From UBA8296 sp031581145 (GTDB taxonomy: Bacteria; Bacteroidota; Rhodothermia; Balneolales; Balneolaceae): 64,000 nt of DNA. Under the pieces are notes generated by a model. The model was not told where the DNA came from. It saw only the letters and a list, made by a program, of their open reading frames with translations, and ran no database searches. The position numbers and the translations under genes are program-made. The DNA lies in contig JAVLBP010000004.1 in the NCBI GenBank assembly GCA_031581145.1, positions 27,057-91,056 of the forward strand. Reading direction: 5' to 3'. This document shows, in pieces, positions 26,709 to 36,011 of this stretch (position 1 is the first letter of the stretch; each line of letters starts with the position of its first letter).

Positions 26709-29621
26709 ATGGCAGCGTCAAACTCCTCTTTGTCGAAATCTACATCACCTAAAGCGGCTTCTGTCAAGCAGGCAGGCGCGTCTTCCAGTGGACCTTCAAG
26801 CTCACCCGAGACCGCGCCTTCCAAGAAGGTTACGCCTTTAATGAGACAATATCATGAGGTAAAAGAGTCCTACCCAGAAACGATTTTATTGTTTAGAGTA
26901 GGTGATTTTTATGAAACGTTTGGCGCAGATGCACAACTCGTCTCCAAGGAGCTTGGTATTACCCTGACCAACCGCAATAATGGGGGCGATCAAACACCCC
27001 TGGCGGGCTTCCCTCATCACGCGGTCGATAGTTATCTCCCCAAGCTTGTCAAAAATGGGCACAAGGTGGCCATTTGCGATCAAACGGAGGATCCAGAGGC
27101 CGCCAAAAAAGCGGGCAAAAAAATTGTCTCTCGTGAAGTTACGGAGGTCGCAACACCTGGGGTTACCCTGTCTGATCATGTGTTGGACCGCAGCCGTAAC
27201 AATTATGTGCTCTCGCTGTACCCGGAGAAAGCTTCTGTGGGGAGAAGCGTAGGAGAATTGCGAGTAGGGGTTGCCTACGCGGATGCTTCCACAGGGGAAT
27301 GTGGGGTGTGTGAATACTCGATGGCGGAATTATCCCATTTTAAGCAATTTTTAGAGCCGTCTGAGGTGATCCTTCCTGAGGCTTGGCGACGGCAAGGTAT
27401 TTCCGGGTATGATCAAGTCCCTACGTCATCGGTTGGGGAGTGGGTGTATGAAGGGGATGCGAGCTACGGCGTCATGACGGATCATTTTGGCACCCATTCG
27501 CTCAAGGGATTTGGGTTAGAGACGTTGCATCTGGCCCAAAAAGCGATGGCGGGGCTTTTGGTCTATCTTCAGGAGACTCAAAAATCGGCCCTAAGCCATA
27601 TTCGCACGGTTCGTGTTTTTGAGCCAGAGGAGTACATGACCCTCGATGATGTGACTCGACTAAACCTTGAGCTCACGCAACGTTCGGCAACAACAGTTGA
27701 GGAGGGTGCCTTGGTCAAGCTTTTGGATCGCACCGAAACACCCTTTGGGGGGAGACTCCTCCGCCAATGGCTTCACCGCCCTTTGCGTGCACTTGAGCCA
27801 ATACAGCAGCGCCAAGCACGCGTGGATGCTCTGGTGCAACATCACGAAATGAGGCAAGCACTGCGCCAAGCCCTGCATGGGTTTCCTGATGTGGAGCGAC
27901 TCATGACACGCGTCGTGTTGGAGCGATGTTCACCTAGAGATCTAGGCTCCATTCGTAGCGCCTTGGGCCGGATTCCACCCATGTTAGATCACTTTTCTGC
28001 AAGTGTAAGCCAACATCAAGGTCTTGCGCCTTTGCAAGATATCATCGACCGTGTGTCGCCTCATCACGAGTTGAATGCGTTGCTCGACAGCCATCTTGAG
28101 GAGGAGCTCCCTGCCCAACTTGGTGATGGGTCGACGTTTAAAGAAGGGGTTAGCGCGGAGTTGGATGAGGCTCGTGCGTTGTCGCGAGATTCCAAGGGGG
28201 TGCTGGCCAAGATGAAGCAAGAGCTCATTGAGCAAACCGGGATTTCCTCCCTCAAGCTAGGCTATAACCGTGTTTTTGGGTATTACATCGAAGTGACCAA
28301 AGCTCGCAAAGAGCCTATTCCGGACTCCTTTATTCGGAAGCAGACGCTGACCAATGCGGAGCGGTACATCACGCCCGAGCTCAAAGAGCTTGAGGAACGT
28401 ATTTTGGATGCTGAAGAAACGACGCAACGGCTAGAGCGTGCACTCTTTGAAGAGCTTACTCGTTCTGTGGCAGCCCATGCTGAAGCGCTTGGCCACACCA
28501 CTGCGGCCCTTGCAGAATTGGATGTCGTCTGCAGCTTTGCAGAGGTATCGTTTCGACAGGGGTACTGCCGTCCAGAGGTGCACGAAGGAACGTCTCTTCA
28601 CATCGTGAAAGGGCGTCACCCTGTCGTGGAAACGTTGCTTGGGTCTGATGAGCCCTTTATACCCAATCACCTGACACTTGACCCTGCGTCGCGACAGATT
28701 ATGATGATCACAGGTCCAAATATGGCAGGAAAGTCGGTGATTCTGCGACAAACGGGTCTCATTGTATTGATGGCGCAACTGGGGTGTTTTGTCCCAGCTG
28801 CGGAAGCGTCCATTGGACTGGTAGACAAGATTTTCACGCGTGTTGGCGCGTCTGATAATTTGGCCGGCGGCGAGAGCACCTTCTTGGTCGAGATGAATGA
28901 GGCGGCGAATATTCTGAATAATGCGACCCCACGATCGCTGATTTTGCTGGACGAAATTGGTCGCGGGACGTCAACCTTTGATGGATTAAGTATCGCTTGG
29001 GCTATGGCGGAATACCTCCACGAAGAGCCCTCGGTGGCAGCCAAAACGCTCTTTGCCACCCATTATCATGAGCTAAATGAGCTCGCCGAACGCTATCCGC
29101 GCATTGTCAACGCCAATGTGAGCGTCAAAGAGCATAACGGAGCGATTATATTTTTGCGCAAACTTGTGGAGGGTGGCGCCGATCATAGTTATGGAATTCA
29201 GGTGGCTGCCCTTGCGGGACTTCCAGCACCTGTATTGCATCGCGCACGGGAAATCTTGCAATCATTAGAGACCCAAGACTTATCGGTGGATAAAGCTCAA
29301 TCGTCCAAGCCCCAGACCGAGGCCATTCCACCCTCTACATCCATCGCCCAAATGGCGCTTTTTGATTCCGATGATGTTGCTGGACGGCCAATGGGTGGTG
29401 AACATCCCATTAGCCCTGCTGAAGAGGCGTTGCTGGACAAAATGAAAGCCCTTGAGATGGAGCGTCTCTCCCCTATGGATGCATTTCAGTTGCTGTTGGA
29501 GCTCAAGCAATCGCTCGGGGAGAATGATCGTGGTGAAAACGATCATAGGGAGAATAATCATGCAGAAAATGATCATGGGGAGAGTAGTGATGGAGAGCGC
29601 GATCGCGAGGACCGAGCATGA
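26709..29621 (+). CDS. mutS: DNA mismatch repair protein MutS with repeat-bearing tail
   Basis: Recognises mismatches and starts repair with MutL. ATG 26709 gives 970 residues; the common length is about 860. A Ser/Pro/Ala-rich extension fills 1-42, then PLMRQYHEVKESYPETILLF begins domain I, with the mismatch-wedge F67-Y-E69. Walker A is GPNMAGKSVILRQTG, Walker B LILLDEIGRGTSTFDG, and TLFATHYHELNEL is the H-loop. After the clamp and ATPase comes a long tail. Its last about 33 residues are five-residue repeats (GENDR, GENDH, RENNH and similar) encoded by 15-bp units at 29518-29616. It overlaps gntR by 4 bp. Confidence 0.95.
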   Translation: MAASNSSLSKSTSPKAASVKQAGASSSGPSSSPETAPSKKVTPLMRQYHEVKESYPETILLFRVGDFYETFGADAQLVSKELGITLTNRNNGGDQTPLAGFPHHAVDSYLPKLVKNGHKVAICDQTEDPEAAKKAGKKIVSREVTEVATPGVTLSDHVLDRSRNNYVLSLYPEKASVGRSVGELRVGVAYADASTGECGVCEYSMAELSHFKQFLEPSEVILPEAWRRQGISGYDQVPTSSVGEWVYEGDASYGVMTDHFGTHSLKGFGLETLHLAQKAMAGLLVYLQETQKSALSHIRTVRVFEPEEYMTLDDVTRLNLELTQRSATTVEEGALVKLLDRTETPFGGRLLRQWLHRPLRALEPIQQRQARVDALVQHHEMRQALRQALHGFPDVERLMTRVVLERCSPRDLGSIRSALGRIPPMLDHFSASVSQHQGLAPLQDIIDRVSPHHELNALLDSHLEEELPAQLGDGSTFKEGVSAELDEARALSRDSKGVLAKMKQELIEQTGISSLKLGYNRVFGYYIEVTKARKEPIPDSFIRKQTLTNAERYITPELKELEERILDAEETTQRLERALFEELTRSVAAHAEALGHTTAALAELDVVCSFAEVSFRQGYCRPEVHEGTSLHIVKGRHPVVETLLGSDEPFIPNHLTLDPASRQIMMITGPNMAGKSVILRQTGLIVLMAQLGCFVPAAEASIGLVDKIFTRVGASDNLAGGESTFLVEMNEAANILNNATPRSLILLDEIGRGTSTFDGLSIAWAMAEYLHEEPSVAAKTLFATHYHELNELAERYPRIVNANVSVKEHNGAIIFLRKLVEGGADHSYGIQVAALAGLPAPVLHRAREILQSLETQDLSVDKAQSSKPQTEAIPPSTSIAQMALFDSDDVAGRPMGGEHPISPAEEALLDKMKALEMERLSPMDAFQLLLELKQSLGENDRGENDHRENNHAENDHGESSDGERDREDRA

Positions 29622-30520
29622 AACACAGCGCCAAACATATTGCCGACCGAATCCGATTAATGATTGCGACCAAACAGTTTCAAATGGGGGAGGCGATGCC
29701 GTCAACCCGTGAGTTAGGAAAGCAATTAGAAGCAAGCTTTCACACCGTCCGCAAAGCGTATCAATCACTGGAAAAGGAGGGGTTGCTTGAAGGGCAAGTG
29801 GGTGTGGGATTTATCGTGAAACGTCAATCCACACTGCTTGACAAGTCCGCTCGCCTAGAAATGGGTGCGGAGAAAATGCGAGCCGTCATTGAGGAACTGA
29901 TTGGCTATGGGCTTGATGAAGGGGAGCTTGAAACCCTGTTCGAGGAGCAGCTATTGTACCAAGAATGGCCCAATCGAATCCAAAGAAGCGTCGTGATTGC
30001 TGAGACAGTGGAGCTTTCCAGTATGCATGCCGAGGCCATAAAGCGTGAAGTTGGAGTGCGGGCAGAGGCTATGACGACCACGAGCCTTGATCCTTCGTCA
30101 CCCAAAGTGCACAATTATGATGCCCTTTTTATCCCCATCCATCTGTATAATCCTTACCGTGTCCATGAGGATGAATTACGCCTTATCCCTATGATGACTC
30201 AGTTTGAGCAGGATGCACTTTTGATGATTTCTGAGCGGCTCAACAACGAAACGTTGGGCTTGGTGACCACAGAAGAGGCGACGCTTCCATACCTACTGCA
30301 AACGCTCAAAAGTGCAGTTCAGATTGAGGGATCGTTTGTGGCAGGGGCGACCTATGGAAAATCGTTACCCCTGTTTGTAAGGAATTGCGATGTCATTGTT
30401 CATACATCCACAGCCGCAAAGCTCGTCGAGTCCAAATACCCTGCATCACAACGCATAGCCTTGCGCTACACCCTTTCGGAAAAAACAAAAGAGATGATAC
30501 GCTCTGAGTATTGGGATTAA
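29618..30520 (+). CDS. GntR-family transcription regulator with unassigned C-terminal domain
   Basis: Residues 1-70 are a winged-helix domain of GntR type (HIADRIRLMIATKQFQMGEA, MPSTRELGKQLEASFHTVRK, KEGLLEGQVGVGFIV). A helical linker (75-130) includes IGYGLDEGELETLFEEQL. The remaining 170 residues form an alpha/beta domain I cannot assign; it lacks the FadR, UTRA and aminotransferase signatures. Its ATG overlaps the mutS stop (ATGA) and its stop overlaps the helicase start (TAATG). All three proteins are thus made from one message. The ligand and target genes are unknown; autoregulation is plausible. Confidence 0.82.
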   Translation: MKHSAKHIADRIRLMIATKQFQMGEAMPSTRELGKQLEASFHTVRKAYQSLEKEGLLEGQVGVGFIVKRQSTLLDKSARLEMGAEKMRAVIEELIGYGLDEGELETLFEEQLLYQEWPNRIQRSVVIAETVELSSMHAEAIKREVGVRAEAMTTTSLDPSSPKVHNYDALFIPIHLYNPYRVHEDELRLIPMMTQFEQDALLMISERLNNETLGLVTTEEATLPYLLQTLKSAVQIEGSFVAGATYGKSLPLFVRNCDVIVHTSTAAKLVESKYPASQRIALRYTLSEKTKEMIRSEYWD

Positions 30521-32538
30521 TGGCAGACACTCCCCACACATCGTTTGATCCCCAAGGACTCGTAACCCGGTCTATTAAGGCATTAGAGTCGGAAATAGAC
30601 ACACTGAGAGCATACCCTGCGATGGTGGAGTGGCGTGATGGTGCACGGGTGGGGGCGGGGGAGTTTAAATTTCGGTCGATGCACCCATCGCTACGATTTG
30701 CGGAGTCGATACGAGGATTGATTCCTGGGCAAGAGGAGGAGGACGAGGTAGAGGTCGTCTCTATGGAGCAGGGTGAGACGGTGCTTCGGTTTACCCATTT
30801 TGACCGGCCGCTTTTATCGAATGTGCGTCTTGAATGGGAGAATGAATTTGTGCCACGAAAAACACGCGAGGAGATGGCTGTTTTAGCCAAAAAAGAGGAG
30901 TGGCTCGAGCGAACCGCGGTGCTGGGCTTACCACAGGATTCAGATGTCGATCATGAGCCCTCTGAAGCGGCCTCAACACCCCCTGTGACGGACCCCATGC
31001 TGAATGATGCCCAAAATGCAGCCATTCAAGCGGCTCTAACCAAACCGTGCATTTATCTGTGGGGGCCGCCGGGTACAGGGAAAACAGCCACTTTGGGTCA
31101 TATTGTCTCGTCGAGCTTAGCCCAAGGGGACCGTGTTTTGCTTGTTTCAAATACGAATCGTGCTGTCGATGTGGTCCTGAAAAGTGCATGCCTTGCCCTT
31201 GAGCGTAATCAAGTCACCATTCAGCCAAGTCGGATGACCCGTTTTGGTGATCCTGTCCTCGAAGACGATCAAATTCAGGAGCTAGCATTTTCACAACAAT
31301 TGGAGCAGGTTCAAGCGCAACGCAGAGATCAAGTCAGTGCTGAAATCCAGCTACTTGAGCGCGCAACCAAAGCCAAGGAGGCGCTGGACAGAGTGGCCAA
31401 AGGGAAGAAGCCTTCTTCAACTGTCCAATTAGAATGGGAACTCGTTCAAGAAGCGCTTAAGCCCTATGGAGGTTTGGACGAGTTAGAAGAGCTTATTGAT
31501 GAATCTGTTTACACTCGGGAGCGCACAGAATTCCGTCGAAAATCTCTCGTGGCTACCACCCTTGCCAAGGTGAGTACCTCAGATCTATTTCGTCAACATG
31601 AGTTTGATGTGTTGGTGGTCGATGAGGCGTCCATGGCTCAGTTGCCTCAACTCATCGTCGCGGCCTCACATGCCCAAAAGCGGGTTGTTGTTGCGGGCGA
31701 TCCGATGCAACTACCTCCCATTTCTGTTGCAGAGGACCCTGAGGCTCGTGCGTTTATGGAACTTGATATTTTTAGCTTGGTCTCAGGGGCAAAGGAGTCA
31801 AGTGAGTTATTTGATTGGCACGACCAGCGCCGTGATGCCACCTTCTTTTTTGACCAGCAGTACCGGATGAAGGACCGACTGGCAAAGGTCATTAGTTCGG
31901 TGTTTTATGATGGACGACTGCGCACGGAATCCTCAGCGGGACGTGCTGACGGGGAGCGTGCAGGGGCAGGACGTGCAGGGGCAGGACGTGCCGAGAATGA
32001 TCGTGCTGAAAGCCCACCAGCTACAGTCCTGAACACCGAATCTAAAGATCCCTACGTCATTCAAGAGAAGGGAGAGCGTGGCTTTCGCCCTATGAATCCT
32101 ATCCATTCGGATGCGGTCTCTAAAACCATTCTCAAAATCCTTGAAAAGGGGTGGACCCAGCATGACATAGGGGTCATTGTACCGTTTCGTCATGTGGCCA
32201 ATCAACTCATGCGTCGCTGGACACAGGAGGGGTTGAGTGACCTCGAAGTGGGGACCATTCACACCTTTCAAGGGCGAGAAAAGCCCATCATTATCTTTGA
32301 CACCGTCATGAGTGGAGATCGAAGCAGCGCGAAAGGGGAGCGCCATTATACGGTTCGACCGCTCGATGAGACCAAAAATGAGAACCCTTTGCATGTCCAA
32401 CGTCTTCTCAATGTTGCCTGCTCACGCGCCAAAGAAGAGCTCCTCATTTTTGCCGATATGCGACATATTCGCAAGCTTTATCACGACAAAACCTTAGGTA
32501 AGCTTATTACTCGATTGTCTCAAGTTGAGGAGATGTAG
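30520..32538 (+). CDS. SF1B-type DNA/RNA helicase (UPF1/DNA2/IGHMBP2-like)
   Basis: ATG 30520 gives 672 residues. The N-terminal 150 residues are a lead-in, then LNDAQNAAIQAAL (Q motif), WGPPGTGKTATLGHI (Walker A), VLVVDEASMAQLPQL (motif II) and VVAGDPMQLPPIS (motif III). FDQQYRM is motif IV, VGTIHTFQGREKPIIIF motif V and NVACSRAKEELLIFAD motif VI. These are the complete set for an active ATPase. Between motif IV and the RecA2 core sits a repeat insert (about 472-500, GRAGAGRAGAGRAENDRAES). It shares the 13-mer GAGAATGATCGTG with the mutS tail. Its place in the mutS operon hints at a genome-maintenance role. It overlaps mnmD by 19 bp. Confidence 0.9.
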   Translation: MADTPHTSFDPQGLVTRSIKALESEIDTLRAYPAMVEWRDGARVGAGEFKFRSMHPSLRFAESIRGLIPGQEEEDEVEVVSMEQGETVLRFTHFDRPLLSNVRLEWENEFVPRKTREEMAVLAKKEEWLERTAVLGLPQDSDVDHEPSEAASTPPVTDPMLNDAQNAAIQAALTKPCIYLWGPPGTGKTATLGHIVSSSLAQGDRVLLVSNTNRAVDVVLKSACLALERNQVTIQPSRMTRFGDPVLEDDQIQELAFSQQLEQVQAQRRDQVSAEIQLLERATKAKEALDRVAKGKKPSSTVQLEWELVQEALKPYGGLDELEELIDESVYTRERTEFRRKSLVATTLAKVSTSDLFRQHEFDVLVVDEASMAQLPQLIVAASHAQKRVVVAGDPMQLPPISVAEDPEARAFMELDIFSLVSGAKESSELFDWHDQRRDATFFFDQQYRMKDRLAKVISSVFYDGRLRTESSAGRADGERAGAGRAGAGRAENDRAESPPATVLNTESKDPYVIQEKGERGFRPMNPIHSDAVSKTILKILEKGWTQHDIGVIVPFRHVANQLMRRWTQEGLSDLEVGTIHTFQGREKPIIIFDTVMSGDRSSAKGERHYTVRPLDETKNENPLHVQRLLNVACSRAKEELLIFADMRHIRKLYHDKTLGKLITRLSQVEEM

Positions 32539-33302
32539 CCATCCTGGCGTTTTTTCACAAGCCTCACGCCAGGGAGATGATCCGCCGAATGGGCGGCTAG
32601 CGTCATCTCCCGTTTACCCAGAGCTCCTTTGGCGGAGCCGACTACCCAACCTGCTTGTATCATGGTCTGTCTGCATGCCGTGGATGCGGCATAGGTTCGC
32701 AGCGTCGCATCTGTGGTGGTCCATTTACGCAGCTGTTCAAATAAGTCCAAGGTCCAACCCTCTGGGTTGGATTCAGGGGAAAACGGGTCATGAAACACTA
32801 CATTTGCTATTGCTTGCGGTGTGGTTAATGCATCAAATGTCCCCACAAAAAGGTCTACTGTGAGATTAGGAATCAACGTACCTAAAGATAGCCACCCATT
32901 GCGCCCTTGCCGCTCCTTTTCGAGCCGCGTCACCAACGATTGCCAAGGTGCTTGCAAACCTAACCAGTTGGCATGATTTAAGGAGATGAGTGTCTCAGTA
33001 GGGGCTACATACCCTTCCACACTCATAAAATGAATCTCACTTTTCGACCGGAGTCGCTTCACCCAATCTGCCAGAATCAAAAGATTTAGCCCCGTCCCAA
33101 ACCCTATTTCGAGAATGGTAATGGGGCGGTTGCAAACTAAGTCTGGGATAAGACCCAGGGGCTTAAAAAAGACATGCTGACTCTCTGCTAAGGCACCATT
33201 GGGGTTGTGATAGTGTTGCCCAAATGCAGGCGCAAAGAGGGTATCAGACCCATCTACTGTGGGCCGAATCTCAAACTCATGCGTTGGGTCGTTTTTGGTC
33301 AT
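32520..33302 (-). CDS. mnmD: tRNA (mnm5s2U34) methyltransferase, MnmD (MnmC N-domain type)
   Basis: Methylates the nm5U34 wobble base in certain tRNAs using S-adenosylmethionine. The 260-residue stand-alone form lacks the oxidoreductase half found in fused MnmC. Family blocks are SDTLFAPAFGQHYHNPNGALAES, ILEIGFGTGLNLLIL (SAM loop), MSVEGYVAPTE and VVFHDPFSPESNPEGW. ATG 33302 is preferred over GTG 33308. The start overlaps the end of the upstream alcohol dehydrogenase gene by 26 bp, suggesting coupling. Confidence 0.9.
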   Translation of the reverse strand: MTKNDPTHEFEIRPTVDGSDTLFAPAFGQHYHNPNGALAESQHVFFKPLGLIPDLVCNRPITILEIGFGTGLNLLILADWVKRLRSKSEIHFMSVEGYVAPTETLISLNHANWLGLQAPWQSLVTRLEKERQGRNGWLSLGTLIPNLTVDLFVGTFDALTTPQAIANVVFHDPFSPESNPEGWTLDLFEQLRKWTTTDATLRTYAASTACRQTMIQAGWVVGSAKGALGKREMTLAAHSADHLPGVRLVKKRQDGYISST

Positions 33303-34491
33303 TAGCACGGTTGAAAAGTTCGATCACCTCTTCTTTGGTCCAGGGGCCCGAGACTGGAATTGTTTTGCCATTACCGTAGACATTCACGGCGTAGCTTGCA
33401 ATAGAATCAAAGCCCTCTTCAGGAATTCCAATATCTTCCATCGATTGATACAAATCGACTCCTCGCATCCACTCTTCAAAGGCTTCTATTGCTGCCAAGG
33501 CTGCAGCATGATCATCCTGCGGAGTTACCCAAAAAACACGGCGACCAAATTGTGCTAGGCGATCCACGTGCTCCCCACGATCGAGTAACATCCTGAAATA
33601 GGCTGGGAATAATGTGGCCAATCCCCGTCCATGAGCCAAAGGAGGATGGTATCCACTCATGGAGTGCTCAATGGCATGGAGTGGAAATGGTGAGGGCTGT
33701 CGTCCCGCGACCTGAATCGAATTTAAGGCCATGGCGGAGACCCATTGAAGCTGCCCGCGGTAAGCAACATTGCTGAGGTCGTCCAACAATCGAGGCAACA
33801 CATCAATCACGGTATCCATCACCCCTTCCGAATAGCGATCGGCAAATGGGGAGGCATCATCACCCAGGATATAATTCTCGAAGACATGCGATAAAATATC
33901 GGCACCCCCATCGGCCGTCACATGAGCAGGGAGACTGGTATGAAATTCAGGATTTAGCCATGACACCAGTGGGCGTAAAAAAGGGTAAGAGATGGCGCAT
34001 TTGCCCTGCTCCTCAGGTTTTGAAATCACGGCATGAGGCGTCAATTCTGAGGCTGTGGCAGCTGTTGTTGGGATAGTAAAAACAGGCAAGGCGCCTTTCA
34101 TCGTCCCTCGTCTTGGTTGTCCCGTGACAAATGGCCACACATGGGTCTCATCTTCATGAATGAGGGCGGCAATGGCCTTGGACGCGTCCATCACAGACCC
34201 GCCACCAAGCGCTAATACACTGTCAACACCCGCTGCTTTGCCCTCGGAAGCTGCTCGATCGATCGTGCTGTCGACAGGATTGGGTTCGATGCCTTTAAAA
34301 ATAGTGTGTTGCACTCCAACTCCGTCAAGTCCTTTGACAACCTGGTCGACTAAACCAGTACGTTCTACGGATCCACCACCTATGACCACCAAGACATGGT
34401 TCCCATGGTTTGCAATCGATGAGAAGAAGTCGCCATCCTTTTCGGGGCCAAATAGCAGGCGAGTTGACATGTGTAGAGCAAAGGAGTGCAT
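33277..34491 (-). CDS. Iron-containing alcohol dehydrogenase (BdhA/YqhD-like)
   Basis: NAD(P)H-dependent reductase of aldehydes to alcohols. The 404 residues contain the cofactor stretch LALGGGSVMDASKAIAA and the metal-site blocks DGGADILSHVFENY (Asp and first His), HAIEHSMSGYHPPLAHGRGLA (two His). TIPTTAATASELTPHAVI matches the YqhD/butanol-dehydrogenase subgroup, which favours NADPH and longer aldehydes. Detoxification of reactive aldehydes is a common role, though not provable here. It is divergent from the M20 hydrolase gene. Confidence 0.9.
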   Translation of the reverse strand: MHSFALHMSTRLLFGPEKDGDFFSSIANHGNHVLVVIGGGSVERTGLVDQVVKGLDGVGVQHTIFKGIEPNPVDSTIDRAASEGKAAGVDSVLALGGGSVMDASKAIAALIHEDETHVWPFVTGQPRRGTMKGALPVFTIPTTAATASELTPHAVISKPEEQGKCAISYPFLRPLVSWLNPEFHTSLPAHVTADGGADILSHVFENYILGDDASPFADRYSEGVMDTVIDVLPRLLDDLSNVAYRGQLQWVSAMALNSIQVAGRQPSPFPLHAIEHSMSGYHPPLAHGRGLATLFPAYFRMLLDRGEHVDRLAQFGRRVFWVTPQDDHAAALAAIEAFEEWMRGVDLYQSMEDIGIPEEGFDSIASYAVNVYGNGKTIPVSGPWTKEEVIELFNRANDQKRPNA

Positions 34492-34577
34492 AATGAATGA
34501 GTTAGGTTTGTAGATTCAACGTATTTTGAACAGTCTAGTACGCAACACCGTTCACACATGGGGCCGATCAAAGCCTC

Positions 34578-34619
34578 GCGACAGTTTCAATGAATCTTGC
34601 GACAGTTCCCATGAATAAC
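34578..34619. repeat. Two imperfect 21-bp tandem repeats before the M20 gene
   Basis: GCGACAGTTTCAATGAATCTT (34578-34598) is followed directly by a copy beginning GCGACAGTTCCCATGAATAAC (34599-34619). They lie between the divergent alcohol dehydrogenase and M20 hydrolase genes. No clear promoter boxes overlap them. Confidence 0.8.
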
Positions 34620-34652
34620 GATTGACCGATCGTGGAGTTCCCACGGACTATT

Positions 34653-35909
34653 ATGGCCTCAAACAAAGAACTTACGGAACAACTCGCGCAGCATCTAGAC
34701 AAACACGCACCGCAATGGATTGATTTGCGCCGAGCGTTTCATCGCCGACCAGAGGTGAGTTATCAAGAGTTTGAAACGACCCAAGGGATCGTTGAATTAC
34801 TTACCCAGTGGGGATGGCATGTGGAACGACCTCTTGAGACAGGATGTGTGGCTACGTGGGGGGATCCTGACGATTGGAAGCCCGATATAAGTACGCCCGA
34901 TACAAATTCAGCAGAGGCAAAAACAATAGCCATTCGGGCTGATATCGACGCCCTACCCATGCAAGAAGAGGGGGAGGCCAAGCAAGGCTTTTTCTCAGAG
35001 TACCCAGGGGTTGCACACTGTTGTGGTCATGATGCGCATACCACCATCTTACTTGGTGTTGCCCAAACACTGGCTGCAATCTATCAATCAAAGCATCTCG
35101 ACCCTGCTTCGCCTCGTGTCGTCTTGGTTTTTCAACCTGGTGAAGAGACCACGCCGGGAGGAGCACGATTATTGATGGAAGAGGGGACGCTTCAGCGTAT
35201 TGGCGTGCATGAAATTGTAGCCTTACACACAGCGCCGTTTCTCCCTACGGGAACTGTTGCACTCAACGAGGGAATGTTGATGGCTCGCCCTGATGAATTT
35301 GAGCTAACTCTTCAAGGGAAAGGGGGGCATGCAGGATCACCCCATGAGTGTATCGACCCAATCGTGATGGCCTCTAACGTTGTCAGTCAATTTCAAACAA
35401 TCGCCTCGCGCCAGAATCACCCAGCAGATCCCGTCGTCGTGACCGTTGGCTCACTTCATGCTGGCCACACCTATAATGTGATTCCAGAAACGGCTGAGCT
35501 AAAAGGGACGGTCCGGACCTTTAGCGCTGAGCAGGCAACCCTTGTTGAGTCTGCCATGAGGCGTATCGCTGAGGGCGTTGCCTCATCCTACGGTGGTCAA
35601 GCATCCTTTACCTACCGCCAAGGGTACCCTGCAGTGATCAATCACCCCGAACCCATAAAACACCTTCGCCAAGCAGCCTTAGAGGCCTCTTTAAAAACGC
35701 AATCGTTAGATAAACCACTTATGGCTGGGGAAGATTTCTCATTCTACCAGCAATCGATTCCTGGTGCCTTGATGCTATTGGGCTCGGGCAATGATGACCC
35801 GGCTGTAGACTCACAGTACATGTGGCACCACCCCAAGTATAATGTGGATGAAGCCTCTATTGTGCATGGTGTTGCTTTGTTTATCCATTATCTTAAAGCG
35901 CATGGCTAA
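34653..35909 (+). CDS. M20-family amidohydrolase (N-acyl amino acid hydrolase type)
   Basis: Zinc or nickel hydrolase that removes acyl groups from amino acids or related amides. ATG 34653 gives 418 residues. The di-metal site appears in VAHCCGHDAHTTILLG (Cys and His ligands), FQPGEETTPGGARLLMEEG (general-base Glu pair) and VALHTAPFLPTGTVAL. The lid domain contains GKGGHAGSPHECIDPIVMAS. The last ligand His is in the C-terminal YMWHHPKYNVDE. No signal peptide is present. The stop codon lies inside the first unit of a 19-bp tandem repeat. Confidence 0.9.
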   Translation: MASNKELTEQLAQHLDKHAPQWIDLRRAFHRRPEVSYQEFETTQGIVELLTQWGWHVERPLETGCVATWGDPDDWKPDISTPDTNSAEAKTIAIRADIDALPMQEEGEAKQGFFSEYPGVAHCCGHDAHTTILLGVAQTLAAIYQSKHLDPASPRVVLVFQPGEETTPGGARLLMEEGTLQRIGVHEIVALHTAPFLPTGTVALNEGMLMARPDEFELTLQGKGGHAGSPHECIDPIVMASNVVSQFQTIASRQNHPADPVVVTVGSLHAGHTYNVIPETAELKGTVRTFSAEQATLVESAMRRIAEGVASSYGGQASFTYRQGYPAVINHPEPIKHLRQAALEASLKTQSLDKPLMAGEDFSFYQQSIPGALMLLGSGNDDPAVDSQYMWHHPKYNVDEASIVHGVALFIHYLKAHG

Positions 35910-35961
35910 ACCTGCAACGCACGACAAAACCTGCAACGCACGGCTAAACCTGCAACGCACG
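35905..35961. repeat. Three 19-bp tandem repeats spanning the M20 stop codon
   Basis: Units at 35905-35923, 35924-35942 and 35943-35961 share AAACCTGCAACGCACG, with a fourth truncated copy after. The TAA stop is in unit one (GGCTAAACC). The period is not a multiple of three, so this is not a coding repeat. It looks like duplication of the gene's end. Confidence 0.9.
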
Positions 35962-36011
35962 GCAAAAGCACTGAAAACGTCCTACATACACCACCAAACC
36001 TACCCTAAACC

